NCBI GenBank assembly: GCA_963829955.1
Contig: CAWHKS010000012.1
Coordinates: 1 to 59,239, forward strand
Length of the DNA: 59,239 bases
Source: DASTFY01 sp963829955
GTDB taxonomy: Bacteria > Actinomycetota > Acidimicrobiia > Acidimicrobiales > Ilumatobacteraceae
Direction: 5' to 3'
The notes beneath the pieces are model-generated. The model ran no database searches. It was not told the DNA's origin and saw only the letters and a list, made by a program, of their open reading frames with translations. The position numbers and the translations under genes are program-made. Numbering within the stretch: position 1 is the first letter of the stretch; every line of letters begins with the position of its first letter. Shown piece after piece: positions 32,443 through 41,033 of the stretch.

Positions 32443-33591
32443 TCATGCTCCACCGGCGGCCAGCAGCGGAACCCGGACCTCGGCCGCCGTCAGCGAACCG
32501 TGCCGGCAACGCAGGACGATGGCACCGGTGTCGGCGGGGTCGTCGAAGCTGACCGGGTCCCGGGCCACGACGGCCACGTCGCCGAGGCGCGATCGGGCGA
32601 CGCTCGTCACACGGGGGCCCAGCCATCCTTCATCCAGCACCTGCTCCAGCGGGACGACCCAGCCCTGCCCGCTGTGCGCGGTGGTCGCGGCGTCGAGCAA
32701 CTCGGCCTCCCGCCCGGCCGCGGCGTGGAGCCAACGGAACCGCCCCTCCCCCGACAGCAGGCGGGTGAACCCGACGACCTCGGGGGCCAGCGGCAGCGTC
32801 ACCGGCACGTCGACCTGGCCGTGGTCAGCGGTGACGAGCAGGACGGCGCCGGGCGGGAGCACCGCAGCCATGTCCGCCACCAGACGGTCGGTGGCCTGCA
32901 GCTCGGCGTCGTAGTGGCGGCCCAGGCCGTACTCGTGCGCCACCTTGTCGATCCCGTCGTAGTAGGCGTAGACGAACCGCTCGCCCTCGCGCAGGAGTGC
33001 GCCGATCTCCACCGCCAGGCTCGACGGCAGCCGCCAGCCCACGTGGCGCACGCCGGCCAGGTGGGCGAGCGTGAAGCCGCTGCCCACGAACTCGGTCTTG
33101 GCGACGACGGGTACCGAGCTCCCGAGGAAGGGGCGCCGGGGCTGCACCTCGTCGGGCACGATGCGGCGGCGAGCGTCTCCGGCCGGTGTGCTCCAGCGCA
33201 GGACGTTGAGCACCTCGCCGTGCATGGCCATCCGGTAGCCCACGACGCCGTGCTCGCCGGGCGTCAGGCCGGTGGCGATGCTGGTCAGCGACGTGGCCGT
33301 GGTCGTGGGCGCGACGGCGTCGATAGGCCGGCCGGCCATCGCGGCCAGCGTCGGGGCCAGGACCGAGCGTTCGAGCAGCTGCTCCCATCCCAGGCCGTCG
33401 AGCACGAACAGCACGACCTGGCGGGCCCCGTGCGCGGGCTCCGGGAACCAGTCCGGCAGACCGGCCGTGCCGGCCGGGCCGAGGATGGCCGGGACGAGGT
33501 TGGTGAGGCAGGCGCCGGCGTAGTCGGGCACGAGGGGGCGGGCGGGCACGGTGGACCAGTCCACCACCTGGCCCCGCCGTGGCGCCAGCAC
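32443..33591 (-). CDS. Alkaline phosphatase-superfamily phosphodiesterase/nucleotide pyrophosphatase
   Basis: The protein of about 380 residues has the type I phosphodiesterase signature: VVLFVLDGLGWEQLLE with the metal-binding Asp, PTTTATSLTSIATGLTPGEHGVVGYRM with the nucleophilic Thr, YAYYDGIDKVAHEYGLG and LVTADHGQVDV. It resembles nucleotide pyrophosphatases and PigN-type hydrolases. The substrate is unknown. Several GTG codons lie near 33591 and the true start is uncertain. It is divergent from the Rrf2 gene and lies directly upstream of bpa, so the two may share a transcript. Confidence 0.85.
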   Translation of the reverse strand: MLAPRRGQVVDWSTVPARPLVPDYAGACLTNLVPAILGPAGTAGLPDWFPEPAHGARQVVLFVLDGLGWEQLLERSVLAPTLAAMAGRPIDAVAPTTTATSLTSIATGLTPGEHGVVGYRMAMHGEVLNVLRWSTPAGDARRRIVPDEVQPRRPFLGSSVPVVAKTEFVGSGFTLAHLAGVRHVGWRLPSSLAVEIGALLREGERFVYAYYDGIDKVAHEYGLGRHYDAELQATDRLVADMAAVLPPGAVLLVTADHGQVDVPVTLPLAPEVVGFTRLLSGEGRFRWLHAAAGREAELLDAATTAHSGQGWVVPLEQVLDEGWLGPRVTSVARSRLGDVAVVARDPVSFDDPADTGAIVLRCRHGSLTAAEVRVPLLAAGGA

Positions 33592-33633
33592 CCCGGGCGT
33601 CGGCGCACGGCAGGGGAGCCGTACGATGGACGC

Positions 33634-34114
33634 ATGCGGGTGTCCACACGAGGTGACTACGCCTGCCGGGCCCTGCTGTCGCTCGCCCTGCATCCGGATG
33701 CGGGTCCCACCTCGGTGCGGGACATCGCCGAGCGCACCGGCCTGCCCCAGCCCTACCTGGAGCAGATCCTCCTCGCGCTCAAGGGCGCCGGACTCGTGCG
33801 CTCCAAGCGCGGCGTCGGCGGCGGGTACATCTTGGCCCGAGCCCCCGAGGCCATCAGGCTGTCCGACATCGTCAGACGCGGTGGATGGGCCGATCGTCCT
33901 CGGGGACTTCGGTCAGCCTCACCAGGACGGCGCTTGCGACCACGAGGGCCAGTGCGTGCTGCTGGCCATCTGGGCCGACGTCGGCTCCCACATGCGCCAC
34001 CACCTGGACGGCTACACGCTGGCCGACGTGGCCGGCCAGGCCCGGGGGGAGTTGCCGTGGCCCGAGCCCCTCGACGACCACGCCGCATCCGACGAACCGG
34101 CCTCCAGCCGCTGA
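33634..34114 (+). CDS. Rrf2-family transcription regulator, frame broken once
   Basis: The first frame gives an Rrf2 winged helix: MRVSTRGDYACRALLSLALHPDAGPTSVRDIAERTGLPQPYLEQILLALKGAGLVRSKRGVGGGYILARAPEAIRLSDIV. The second frame continues VDGPIVLGDFGQPHQDGACDHEGQCVLLAIWADVGSHMRHHLDGYTLADVAGQ, with two visible Cys that may hold part of an iron-sulfur cluster (IscR/NsrR-like). Removing one base near 33875-33880 gives an intact 159-residue protein. TACGAT 6 bp before the ATG is a leaderless-type -10. It probably senses iron-sulfur or redox status. Confidence 0.8.
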
Positions 34115-34138
34115 TCTGATCCTTACGGAGTCCTGACC

Positions 34139-35074
34139 TCACGAAGCAGGGTCACCGAGGCCAGCGAGGACGCCGGCCAGGTCGGGCGGCAGCGGCGTGT
34201 CGAATGCCAGTGCCTGCCCGGTGACGGGATGGTCGAACGCGAGGTGCCCGGCGTGGAGGAACATCCGCGGCACGGCGATCGCCTCCCGCACCCCGCCGTA
34301 GTCCCGGTCCCCGACGACGGGATGGCCGATGGAAGCCAGGTGCACGCGGATCTGGTGGGTGCGGCCGGTCTCCAACTCGCAGCCCAGAAGGGCGAGGTCC
34401 GCCGGCCGGTCGTAACTCGTGCGCACCTCGTAGCGGGTACGGGCCGATCGCCCGCCGGCCACCACGGCCTGTCGCGTCGGCTGGCGGGGCGAGCGGCCGA
34501 TCGGGGCGTCGATCACACCACGCGGCACGTCCGGGACGCCCCACACGAGGGCCGTGTAGCGCCGCTCGACCCGGCGCTCCCCGAGGGCGGCGACGAGCCC
34601 CGCGTACGCGGTCGGTGTCAGCGCCACCACCAGCAGGCCGGACGTGTCCCGGTCGAGCCGATGCACGATGCCGGGGCGGTGCGCCTCTCCCACCGTGCCC
34701 AGCGCGGGGTGGCGGGCCAGCAGCCCGTTGACCAGCGTGCCCTGTTCCCAGCCGGCGCCGGGGTGCACGACGAGCCCAGGCGGCTTGTCGACGACCAGCA
34801 CGTCGGCGTCCTCGTGAACGACGTTCACCGGGACGCCCGGGTCCGGTCCGGGTAACGACTGCACGGGAAGCTCCCGCAGGTCGACGTCGATGGACTGCCC
34901 GGCCACGACCCGGTGCCGGCCGGCCGACACCACTCCCCCATCGATCCGCACGGCGCCAGCGGCTACGAGCGCCGCGGCCTCGCTCCGGCTGCAGCCGGTG
35001 ACGAGGCTGACGACCCGGTCCACCCGCTCCCCGTGGAGCGCGGCCGGGATCTGCTCACGGACCGGCTCGCTCAT
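34139..35074 (-). CDS. rluD: RluA-family 23S rRNA pseudouridine synthase
   Basis: The 311-residue protein has an N-terminal S4 RNA-binding domain (ERVDRVVSLVTGCSRSEAAALVAAGAVRIDGGVV) and the RluA/RluD catalytic domain with DKPPGLVVHPGAGWEQGTLVNGLL, the catalytic Asp in VHRLDRDTSGLLVVALT, and ELETGRTHQIRVHLASIGHPVVGDRDYG. RluD-type enzymes modify uridines in 23S rRNA helix 69. The exact site is inferred from the RluD-like length. The start ATG 35074 overlaps the lspA end by 20 bp, so it is probably coupled to lspA. It converges on the Rrf2 gene. Confidence 0.9.
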   Translation of the reverse strand: MSEPVREQIPAALHGERVDRVVSLVTGCSRSEAAALVAAGAVRIDGGVVSAGRHRVVAGQSIDVDLRELPVQSLPGPDPGVPVNVVHEDADVLVVDKPPGLVVHPGAGWEQGTLVNGLLARHPALGTVGEAHRPGIVHRLDRDTSGLLVVALTPTAYAGLVAALGERRVERRYTALVWGVPDVPRGVIDAPIGRSPRQPTRQAVVAGGRSARTRYEVRTSYDRPADLALLGCELETGRTHQIRVHLASIGHPVVGDRDYGGVREAIAVPRMFLHAGHLAFDHPVTGQALAFDTPLPPDLAGVLAGLGDPAS

Positions 35075-35573
35075 CGCTCTGATCGACAGCCGGCTGGCTG
35101 CGGCCGGCCAGCAGGGAGCCAAGCACGAGGATCACCCCGCCAACCGTGACGGCCATGTCGGCCACGTTGAAGATCGGCCACCACTGCAGATCGATGAAGT
35201 CGATCACCGCGCCACCCAGGAAGCCGTCCCCGGCCCGGAACAGACGGTCGGCGACGTTGCCGATGGCGCCGCCGACCACGAGGCCGATGCCGACGGCCGA
35301 CAGCATCGATCCCGTACGCCGGAGCGAGACCAGCAGCACGACGATGACCGCGAGCGCGACGACGCCGATGAACGGACCGACGCCCCGGCCCTGGCTGAAG
35401 GCCATGCCGCTGTTGAACGTGAGGTTGAAGCGGAGGGATCCGATGACCTCCACCGTCCGCCCGCCGCTGAGGTGGCGCACGGCCCAGGTCTTGCTGAGCT
35501 GATCCGCGAGAACGACGAGCGCAGCCACGCCCACGCTGACGAGCGTGAGCGAACGCGGCGCAGGTGTGCTCAC
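35055..35573 (-). CDS. lspA: Lipoprotein signal peptidase II
   Basis: The 172-residue membrane aspartyl protease cleaves prolipoproteins before the lipidated Cys. It has four membrane helices (VGVAALVVLADQLSKTWAV, FIGVVALAVIVVLLVSLRR and others) and the two catalytic Asp in VVGGAIGNVADRLFRAGDGFLGGAVIDFI and FNVADMAVTVGGVILVLGSLL. Its substrates include the lipoproteins predicted in this window. The GTG start overlaps the TGA of the DksA-like gene as GTGA. rluD follows with a 20-bp overlap. Confidence 0.95.
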   Translation of the reverse strand: MSTPAPRSLTLVSVGVAALVVLADQLSKTWAVRHLSGGRTVEVIGSLRFNLTFNSGMAFSQGRGVGPFIGVVALAVIVVLLVSLRRTGSMLSAVGIGLVVGGAIGNVADRLFRAGDGFLGGAVIDFIDLQWWPIFNVADMAVTVGGVILVLGSLLAGRSQPAVDQSDERAGP

Positions 35574-36322
35574 CGCCGGGAGCCGAGCCCGCCGACCTTC
35601 TCCTCGACCAGTTCGGTCGCCCACGGGATGGCCTTCAGGCGCTCCTTGGGGATGGGACGCCCCGACACCACGGAGAGGCCGTACGTCCCGCTCTTGATGC
35701 GGGCGAGCGCGGCGTCGATGTCGCTCACCGTCTGGCGGGCCTGGGCCGAGAGGGCGAGATCGCGCTCGCGCTCCACGACGAGGCTGTCGCCCTCGCCCGA
35801 CTCGTCGTCGAACTGCACGTCCCCCGGATCGAGGTCTTCCATGAGCTCGGCGGCCTCGTCCTCCAGCCGCTGCGCCTGTCCGAGGAGGTTGGACCGCTCC
35901 TCCATCAGGAGCTCCCGCTGGGCGGCCAGGAACGCGGCGTTGAAATGCGAGGAAGACCTCGCGGCGACCTCCTTGCGGGGCCGCGCCGCTGGAGCAGCCG
36001 TCTTGGCCGCGGTCCGCTTCGCCGTCGAGCTCTTGGCGGGCGTGCTCTTGGCGGGCGCCGCCTTGGCCGGCGGGGCCTTCGTCGCCTTCGCAGGTGTCGC
36101 CTTCGCCCGAGGAGCCGACGCCTTGGCCGGTGGCGCCTTCTTCGCGGGTGCCTTGCCGGCCGGAGCCTTCGCGGAGGCCTTCCGGTCCGCCGGCTTGGCC
36201 CCCCTCGATTCTGAAGGGAGCTTGGCCACCGTTGACTTCCTTGCGGCGGCCTTGCCAGCCGTCTTGGCTGGAGCGGCAACGACCTTCTTGGCCGGAGCCT
36301 TCTTGGCTGGGGTGGGCGCCAT
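35570..36322 (-). CDS. DksA/TraR-like protein without the zinc-finger cysteines
   Basis: The 250-residue protein has a Lys/Ala/Pro-rich N-terminal tail (residues 1-120, KKAPAKK repeats), then a coiled coil (FLAAQRELLMEERSNLLGQAQRLEDEAAELMEDLDPGD) and DSLVVERERDLALSAQARQTVSDIDAALARIKSGTYGLSVVSGRPIPKERLKAIPWATELVEE. The last part aligns with the DksA zinc finger (YGxCxxCGxxIPxxRLxAxPxAxxC), but all four Cys positions are Ser, Ser, Thr or absent. DksA proteins act at RNA polymerase. Without the zinc, the role may differ. GGAGGAGG is 8 bp before the ATG. Confidence 0.8.
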   Translation of the reverse strand: MAPTPAKKAPAKKVVAAPAKTAGKAAARKSTVAKLPSESRGAKPADRKASAKAPAGKAPAKKAPPAKASAPRAKATPAKATKAPPAKAAPAKSTPAKSSTAKRTAAKTAAPAARPRKEVAARSSSHFNAAFLAAQRELLMEERSNLLGQAQRLEDEAAELMEDLDPGDVQFDDESGEGDSLVVERERDLALSAQARQTVSDIDAALARIKSGTYGLSVVSGRPIPKERLKAIPWATELVEEKVGGLGSRR

Positions 36323-36409
36323 CGTCAGGGCCTCCTCCGAGGGGGCGGGGCGTGGGAACGTGCGATGGTACCGGTCCGGACCAGGTGCGCCACAGCACCT
36401 TCGCCCAGA

Positions 36410-39400
36410 TCAGCGCGTCCCGGTGGTCGCCGCGACCTCGATGCTGAGCGGCTGATCGCCGAGCGTGAGTGCGGCGTCGGCGGCCGGCTCGACCCAGCGG
36501 ACGGCGACGGCCAACGTCTCGCCCGCGACCATGTCCGCGAACGGCTCGAGCCGGCGCCGCACCTCGTCCGGCGTGCCGATGGCGAGGTCGATGCGGTCGG
36601 ACACGTCGAGCGCCGCATCCCGCCGGGCTTGCTGCACGAGCCGGACGAGATCGCGGGCCAACCCTTCCGCCTCCAGCTCGGAGGTGAGGGTCAGGTCCAG
36701 AACGACGACGCCGTCGCCCCTGGGGAGGGAGGCGCTCGCCCCTTCCTCCCCCGCGACCAGGCGGAGCGTGTACTCGCCCTTCAGCAGCGGGATGCCGCCG
36801 GCCACGACCGTATCCCCGTCGCGCGTCCACTCGCCGGCCCGCACAGCGCGGATGACCGTCTGCACGTCGGGGCCGAGGCGGGGCCCGGCGACGGCGGGGA
36901 CCACCTGCAGCACCGACTGGGCGACGGAACCCACGTCCTCCGTCAACGCCAACTCCTTCACGTTGACCTCGTCGCGGAGCAGCGCCACGAACGGCTCCAG
37001 GGAGCGGGCGTCGTCCACCGCCACCGTCAGCGAGCTCAGCGGCTGGCGCACGCGGAGCTTGTTGGCCTTCCTGATGCTCAGCGCGGTCGAGCACACCTCC
37101 ACGCCGCGGTCCATGGCGCCGACGAGTGCGGCGTCGGCCGGGAGGTCCGACGGTGATGGCCAGTCGGCGAGGTGCACGCTGCGCTCGCCCGTCAGCGCCC
37201 GGTGGATTCGCTCGCTGACGAGGGGGAGGAACGGCGCGACGACGCGCGTCGTCAGCGACAGGACCGTGTGCAGGGTGTCGATGGCGTCCTGCTCACCCGA
37301 CCAGAACCGGTTGCGGCTCCGGCGGATGTACCAGTTCGTCAGGGAGTCAAGGTGCTCCCGCACCGCACCGCAGGCGGCGAACAGGTCGTACGCATCCATG
37401 CTGGCCGTGACCGAAGCGACGACGTCGTGGGTCTTGGCCAGGATGTACCGGTCGAGCACGTCCGGCGAGTCTGTGCGGACCGCGCCGTCGACGCCGGCCG
37501 CGTTGGCGTACAGCGCGAGGAAGGACCAGGCGTTCCACAACGGCAGCAGCACATGGCGGACCGCGTCACGGATCCCGGCCTCGGCCACCACGAGGTCGCC
37601 TCCGCGCAACACGGGCGACGACAGCAGGTACCAACGCATCGCGTCGGCCCCGTAGGTGTCGAAGACGGCGAACGGATCCGGGTAGTTCCGCAAGCTCTTC
37701 GACATCTTCTGGCCGTCGTCGCCGAGGAGGATGCCGTGGCTGACACAGGTCCGGAAGGCGGGCCGGTCGAACAGCGCTGTGGCCAGGACGTGCAACGTGT
37801 AGAACCAGCCCCTGGTCTGCCCGATGTACTCGACGATGAAGTCGCCCGGGTAGTGGTGCTCGAACCAGTCCTGGTTCTCGAACGGGTAGTGCACCTGCGC
37901 GAACGGCATGGAGCCGGACTCGAACCAGCAGTCGAGCACCTCGGGGACCCGGCGCATCATCGACTTGCCGCTCGGGTCGTCCGGGTTGGGCCGCACGAGC
38001 GCGTCGACCATGGGCCGGTGGAGATCCGCCGGGCGAACGCCGAAGTCCCGCTCCAGCTCGTCCAGGCTGCCGTACACGTCGACGCGCGGGTAGCGGGGGT
38101 CGTCGCTCTTCCAGACCGGGATGGGCGAGCCCCAGTACCGGTTGCGGCTGATCGACCAGTCGCGGGCGTTGGCCAGCCACTTCCCGAAGCTGCCGTCGCG
38201 GATGTGGTCGGGCACCCAGGTGATCTCCTGGTTCAGCTCGACCATGCGGTCCCGGAACGAGCTGACCTCGACGAACCACGAGGACACCGCTCGGTACACG
38301 AGGGGTTTGGCGCAGCGCCAGCAGTGCGGGTACGGGTGGTCGTACGTCTCGTGGCGGACGACGTGGCCGGCGTCCTTGAGCGCCCGGATGACGAGCGGGT
38401 TGGCGTCGAAGACGTGGGTGCCCGCCCACGGGGTGATCTCGGCCGTGTACCGGCCCTGCGAGTCCATCGGGGCGATCGTCTCGATGCCGTTGGCGTTGCC
38501 GACCGCCTGGTCCTCCTCGCCGTGGCCCGGCGACATGTGGACGACACCCGTGCCGTCCTCCGTGGACACGTAGTCGGCGGCCAGCACCTGGAAGGCGCCG
38601 GGCCCGGTCACGTCGGGTTGGTCGGCGAAGAACGGGAACAGCGGCTGGTAGCGCAGCCCGGCGAGATCCGATCCCTTCACCGTCGCGACCTGCGTGGCCC
38701 CCGCCAGCTCGCGCTCGTACGCCTCGAGGCGGGCCTCGGCCAGGATGTACTGCTGCCCGTCCTCCTCCATGACGGCGTAGTCGATGTCCGGGCCGACGGC
38801 CAGGCCCAGGTTGGACGGCAAGGTCCACGGCGTCGTGGTCCAGGCGAGGATGCGCCGCCCGTCCTCCAGCTCGAACCACACGGTGAGGGCGGGATCCTGC
38901 CGGTCCTTGTAGACGTCGTCCATCCGGGTCTCGGTGTTGCTGAGCGGGGTCTCGCACCGCCAGCAGTAGGCCAGCACCCGGAAGCCCTCGTAGAGGAGGC
39001 CCTTGTCCCAGAGGGACCGGAAGGCCCACATGACGCTCTCCATGTAGGGGAGGTCGAGGGTCTTGTAGTCGTTCTCGAAGTCCACCCACCGGGCCTGACG
39101 GGTGACGTAGCGCTCCCACTCGTTCGTGTAGCGCAGCACGGACGTGCGGCAGGCGTCGTTGAAGCGGTCGATGCCGTAGTCGACGATCTCCGGCCGGCCC
39201 GACAGGCCCAACTCCTTCTCGGCTTCGACCTCCGCGGGGAGGCCGTGGCAGTCCCAGCCGAAGCGCCGCTCGACCCGCCGGCCCCGCATGGCCTGGTAAC
39301 GGGGGACGGCGTCCTTGACGAACCCGGTCAGGAGGTGGCCGTAGTGCGGGAGGCCGTTGGCGAAGGGAGGCCCGTCGTAGAAGACGTACTCGTTGGCGCC

Positions 39401-39523
39401 CTGGGCGCCGGCGGGACGTTGCTCCACGGAGGCCGGGAACGTCTTGTCGCCCTCCCAGAACGCGAGGACCTCCGCCTCCAGGGCGGGGAACGACGGTTGC
39501 GGATCGACGGAGGGATAGGCCAT
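36410..39523 (-). CDS. ileS: Isoleucyl-tRNA synthetase
   Basis: The 1037-residue class I synthetase has the HIGH-like motif PPFANGLPHYGHLLTGFVKD near residue 60, the CP1 editing domain, WFYTLHVLATALF, KMSKS as GDDGQKMSKSLRNYPDPFAVFDTYGADAMRWYLL near 606, and a C-terminal anticodon domain. The length and the lack of extra C-terminal zinc cysteines fit the long actinobacterial/eukaryote-like type, which can be mupirocin-tolerant (family knowledge, not shown here). TAGCCT lies 10 bp before the ATG, so there is no room for a T-box leader. Confidence 0.97.
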   Translation of the reverse strand: MAYPSVDPQPSFPALEAEVLAFWEGDKTFPASVEQRPAGAQGANEYVFYDGPPFANGLPHYGHLLTGFVKDAVPRYQAMRGRRVERRFGWDCHGLPAEVEAEKELGLSGRPEIVDYGIDRFNDACRTSVLRYTNEWERYVTRQARWVDFENDYKTLDLPYMESVMWAFRSLWDKGLLYEGFRVLAYCWRCETPLSNTETRMDDVYKDRQDPALTVWFELEDGRRILAWTTTPWTLPSNLGLAVGPDIDYAVMEEDGQQYILAEARLEAYERELAGATQVATVKGSDLAGLRYQPLFPFFADQPDVTGPGAFQVLAADYVSTEDGTGVVHMSPGHGEEDQAVGNANGIETIAPMDSQGRYTAEITPWAGTHVFDANPLVIRALKDAGHVVRHETYDHPYPHCWRCAKPLVYRAVSSWFVEVSSFRDRMVELNQEITWVPDHIRDGSFGKWLANARDWSISRNRYWGSPIPVWKSDDPRYPRVDVYGSLDELERDFGVRPADLHRPMVDALVRPNPDDPSGKSMMRRVPEVLDCWFESGSMPFAQVHYPFENQDWFEHHYPGDFIVEYIGQTRGWFYTLHVLATALFDRPAFRTCVSHGILLGDDGQKMSKSLRNYPDPFAVFDTYGADAMRWYLLSSPVLRGGDLVVAEAGIRDAVRHVLLPLWNAWSFLALYANAAGVDGAVRTDSPDVLDRYILAKTHDVVASVTASMDAYDLFAACGAVREHLDSLTNWYIRRSRNRFWSGEQDAIDTLHTVLSLTTRVVAPFLPLVSERIHRALTGERSVHLADWPSPSDLPADAALVGAMDRGVEVCSTALSIRKANKLRVRQPLSSLTVAVDDARSLEPFVALLRDEVNVKELALTEDVGSVAQSVLQVVPAVAGPRLGPDVQTVIRAVRAGEWTRDGDTVVAGGIPLLKGEYTLRLVAGEEGASASLPRGDGVVVLDLTLTSELEAEGLARDLVRLVQQARRDAALDVSDRIDLAIGTPDEVRRRLEPFADMVAGETLAVAVRWVEPAADAALTLGDQPLSIEVAATTGTR

Positions 39524-39606
39524 CGGACCGGCCAGGCTACCGGCCGGTCCCGCCCGGGACGGGGAGCCGGTCGGGGCGACTGCACGTCAGCGCGCGGTGC
39601 GGCGCG

Positions 39607-40443
39607 TCAGCGCTTCCAGCGGTCGTCGCTGCGCGGACCCTCGTCGAAGAACGACCACGCCTGCGGCTCGGACTGGTCGACCGTCGGCACCTCCTGCGTG
39701 ATCGGGTCCCGCTGATCCTCCGATGCCGGAGCTGCCCCGGGCGCGGGCAGAGTGCCGCCGTCCGGGGCGCTCGTCTCCGTCATCAGCTCCGTCCGGGGCG
39801 GCTCGGGCATGGCGCCGAGCTCGGTCGGGGGCACCAGGGCCGGCGGGGGCGGATCGACCGGCGACGCGCTGAGGGCCGGTGGCGACGCGTCCTGGAGGCC
39901 ATCGGGCTTGTCGAGCGCACCCTGCAGGGCGGCGACCGCTGCGGCCACCCGCTCCCGCTGGGAGGTGATGTGCCCGGACAGCGCGTCCACGTCGTCGGAC
40001 AACGCCGAGCGCCGCGCCTCGAGCACCTCGACTTCGGCCGCCACCCGCGAACGGGTGATCTCGCCGGTGCGCAGCGCCTCCTGCTCGGCCGCGGTGATGA
40101 TCTGGCTCCCCTGCGCCTTGGCCTCGGCGAGGATGCTCTCCGCGCGGTCGGCGGCCTCCTTGCGGATGCCCTCGGCCTCGTCCCGCGCCTCGGCCAGAGT
40201 GGTGTCCGCGGTGCGTTGGGCCAACAGCAGTGTCTTCGTGATGGAGTCGACGCTGGGCGAGTCCTCCGCCGGCGCCGGGGTGGTCGCGAGCCGCGCCTTC
40301 GCCTCGGCCTGCAGCGCCCGGTTCTGCAGCTCCTCGACGCCGCGCGACAACTGGCTGAGGAACGATCGCACCTGCTCCGGGTCGTATCCCTTGCGCACGA
40401 CCGGGAACGTCACGGCGGCGATCGCCTTCGGGCTCATTTCCAT
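39607..40443 (-). CDS. divIVA: DivIVA/Wag31-like polar growth and division protein
   Basis: The 278-residue protein starts with a DivIVA-type N-terminus (SPKAIAAVTFPVVRKGYDPEQVRSFLSQLSRGVEEL), then coiled coil (about 60-200: LAEARDEAEGIRKEAADRAESILAEAKAQ, EVEVLEARRSALSDDVDALSGHITSQRERVAAAVAAL) and a long Pro/Glu-rich tail ending WSFFDEGPRSDDRWKR. It binds curved membranes at poles and septa. It closes the dcw cluster, as in other actinobacteria. ATG 40443 was chosen because TAAGGT lies 8 bp upstream. A TTG at 40452 is the alternative. Confidence 0.88.
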   Translation of the reverse strand: MEMSPKAIAAVTFPVVRKGYDPEQVRSFLSQLSRGVEELQNRALQAEAKARLATTPAPAEDSPSVDSITKTLLLAQRTADTTLAEARDEAEGIRKEAADRAESILAEAKAQGSQIITAAEQEALRTGEITRSRVAAEVEVLEARRSALSDDVDALSGHITSQRERVAAAVAALQGALDKPDGLQDASPPALSASPVDPPPPALVPPTELGAMPEPPRTELMTETSAPDGGTLPAPGAAPASEDQRDPITQEVPTVDQSEPQAWSFFDEGPRSDDRWKR

Positions 40444-40502
40444 GGCCAGCAACCTTATGCCCCGGCCCCACCCCTAACGCGGACCGGGCACGCGGCCGGG
40501 TT

Positions 40503-40656
40503 GCGGGCGCAAGGCGCCCGCCGGGGGTGCGGGCGCAAGGCGCCCGCCGGGGGTGCGGGCGCAAGGCGCCCGCCGGGGGTGCGGGGGCATTGCCCCCGCA
40601 GATGGCCCGCAGGCGGCTCCGCCGCCGAGGAGCCCTGAGCGCCGGCCGAAGGCCGG
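40503..40656. repeat. Tandem 26-bp hairpin repeats between divIVA and yggT
   Basis: Three identical 26-bp units (40503-40528, 40529-40554, 40555-40580), each containing GCGGGCGCAAGGCGCCCGC, which folds into an 8-bp stem, are followed by a related hairpin at 40581-40599 (GCGGGGGCATTGCCCCCGC), GGCGGCTCCGCCGCC at 40612-40626, and GCCGGCCGAAGGCCGGC at 40640-40656. They look like REP-type palindromes. Transcribed in either direction they could stop or protect RNA between yggT and divIVA. Confidence 0.75.
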
Positions 40657-40676
40657 CACCACCCGATGGGGGGATC

Positions 40677-40748
40677 TCAAGGGGGGAAGGTCCCCTTCCC
40701 CCCTTGACACCTTCCCCCCTTGACACACTCCCCTTCCCCCCTTGACGG
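40677..40748. repeat. CTTCCCCCCTTGACA-type repeats with hairpin, 3' of yggT
   Basis: The motif CTTCCCCCCTTGAC occurs three times on the plus strand between 40695 and 40746. Upstream, TCAAGGGGGGAAGG (40677-40690) is the complement of the first copy and could form a 13-bp stem with it over a 4-base loop. In minus-strand RNA this hairpin lies right after the yggT stop and may act as a terminator, although no U-tract follows. Confidence 0.65.
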
Positions 40749-41006
40749 TTAGAGGAAGCCGCCTCCACAGCCGAGGAGCCCCTCGATGATGCCGATGCCG
40801 AGGATCAAGATGATCGGGGAGATGTCGAGCGGGCCGAGTCGGGGCAGCACCCGGCGCAACGGCGCGAGGACCGGATCGACGATGGCCCTCAGGAACGTGA
40901 AGATCCTGTAGACGGGTCCGCTCGGGTTGAGCGGGAACCAGCTCAGGATGATGAAGGCGAAGACGGCGAGCAGGTACAGGTTGAGGAGCGTGCAGAGGAT
41001 GCCCAT
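40749..41006 (-). CDS. yggT: YggT family membrane protein
   Basis: The 85-residue protein has two membrane helices (LLNLYLLAVFAFIILSWFPL and PIILILGIGIIEGLL) around the YggT core WFPLNPSGPVYRIFTFLRAIVDPVLAPLRRVLPRLGPLDISPIILI. YggT proteins sit beside sepF in Gram-positive and cyanobacterial genomes, with roles in osmotic shock and division placement. Start ATG at 41006, 27 bp after sepF. Confidence 0.9.
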   Translation of the reverse strand: MGILCTLLNLYLLAVFAFIILSWFPLNPSGPVYRIFTFLRAIVDPVLAPLRRVLPRLGPLDISPIILILGIGIIEGLLGCGGGFL

Positions 41007-41033
41007 GGTCGGGAGGGAAAGGAGCGGACCGGG

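Noticed and set aside
39524..39606. T-box leader for ileS, as in some actinobacteria
   Set aside because: The ileS start has a -10-like element 10 bp upstream and the next gene is close, leaving no room for a T-box.
37172..39715. 847-codon open frame opposite ileS
   Set aside because: Antisense shadow of isoleucyl-tRNA synthetase with no protein family character.
40503..40600. Possible CRISPR array
   Set aside because: Units are directly adjacent with no spacers and each is a self-complementary hairpin.
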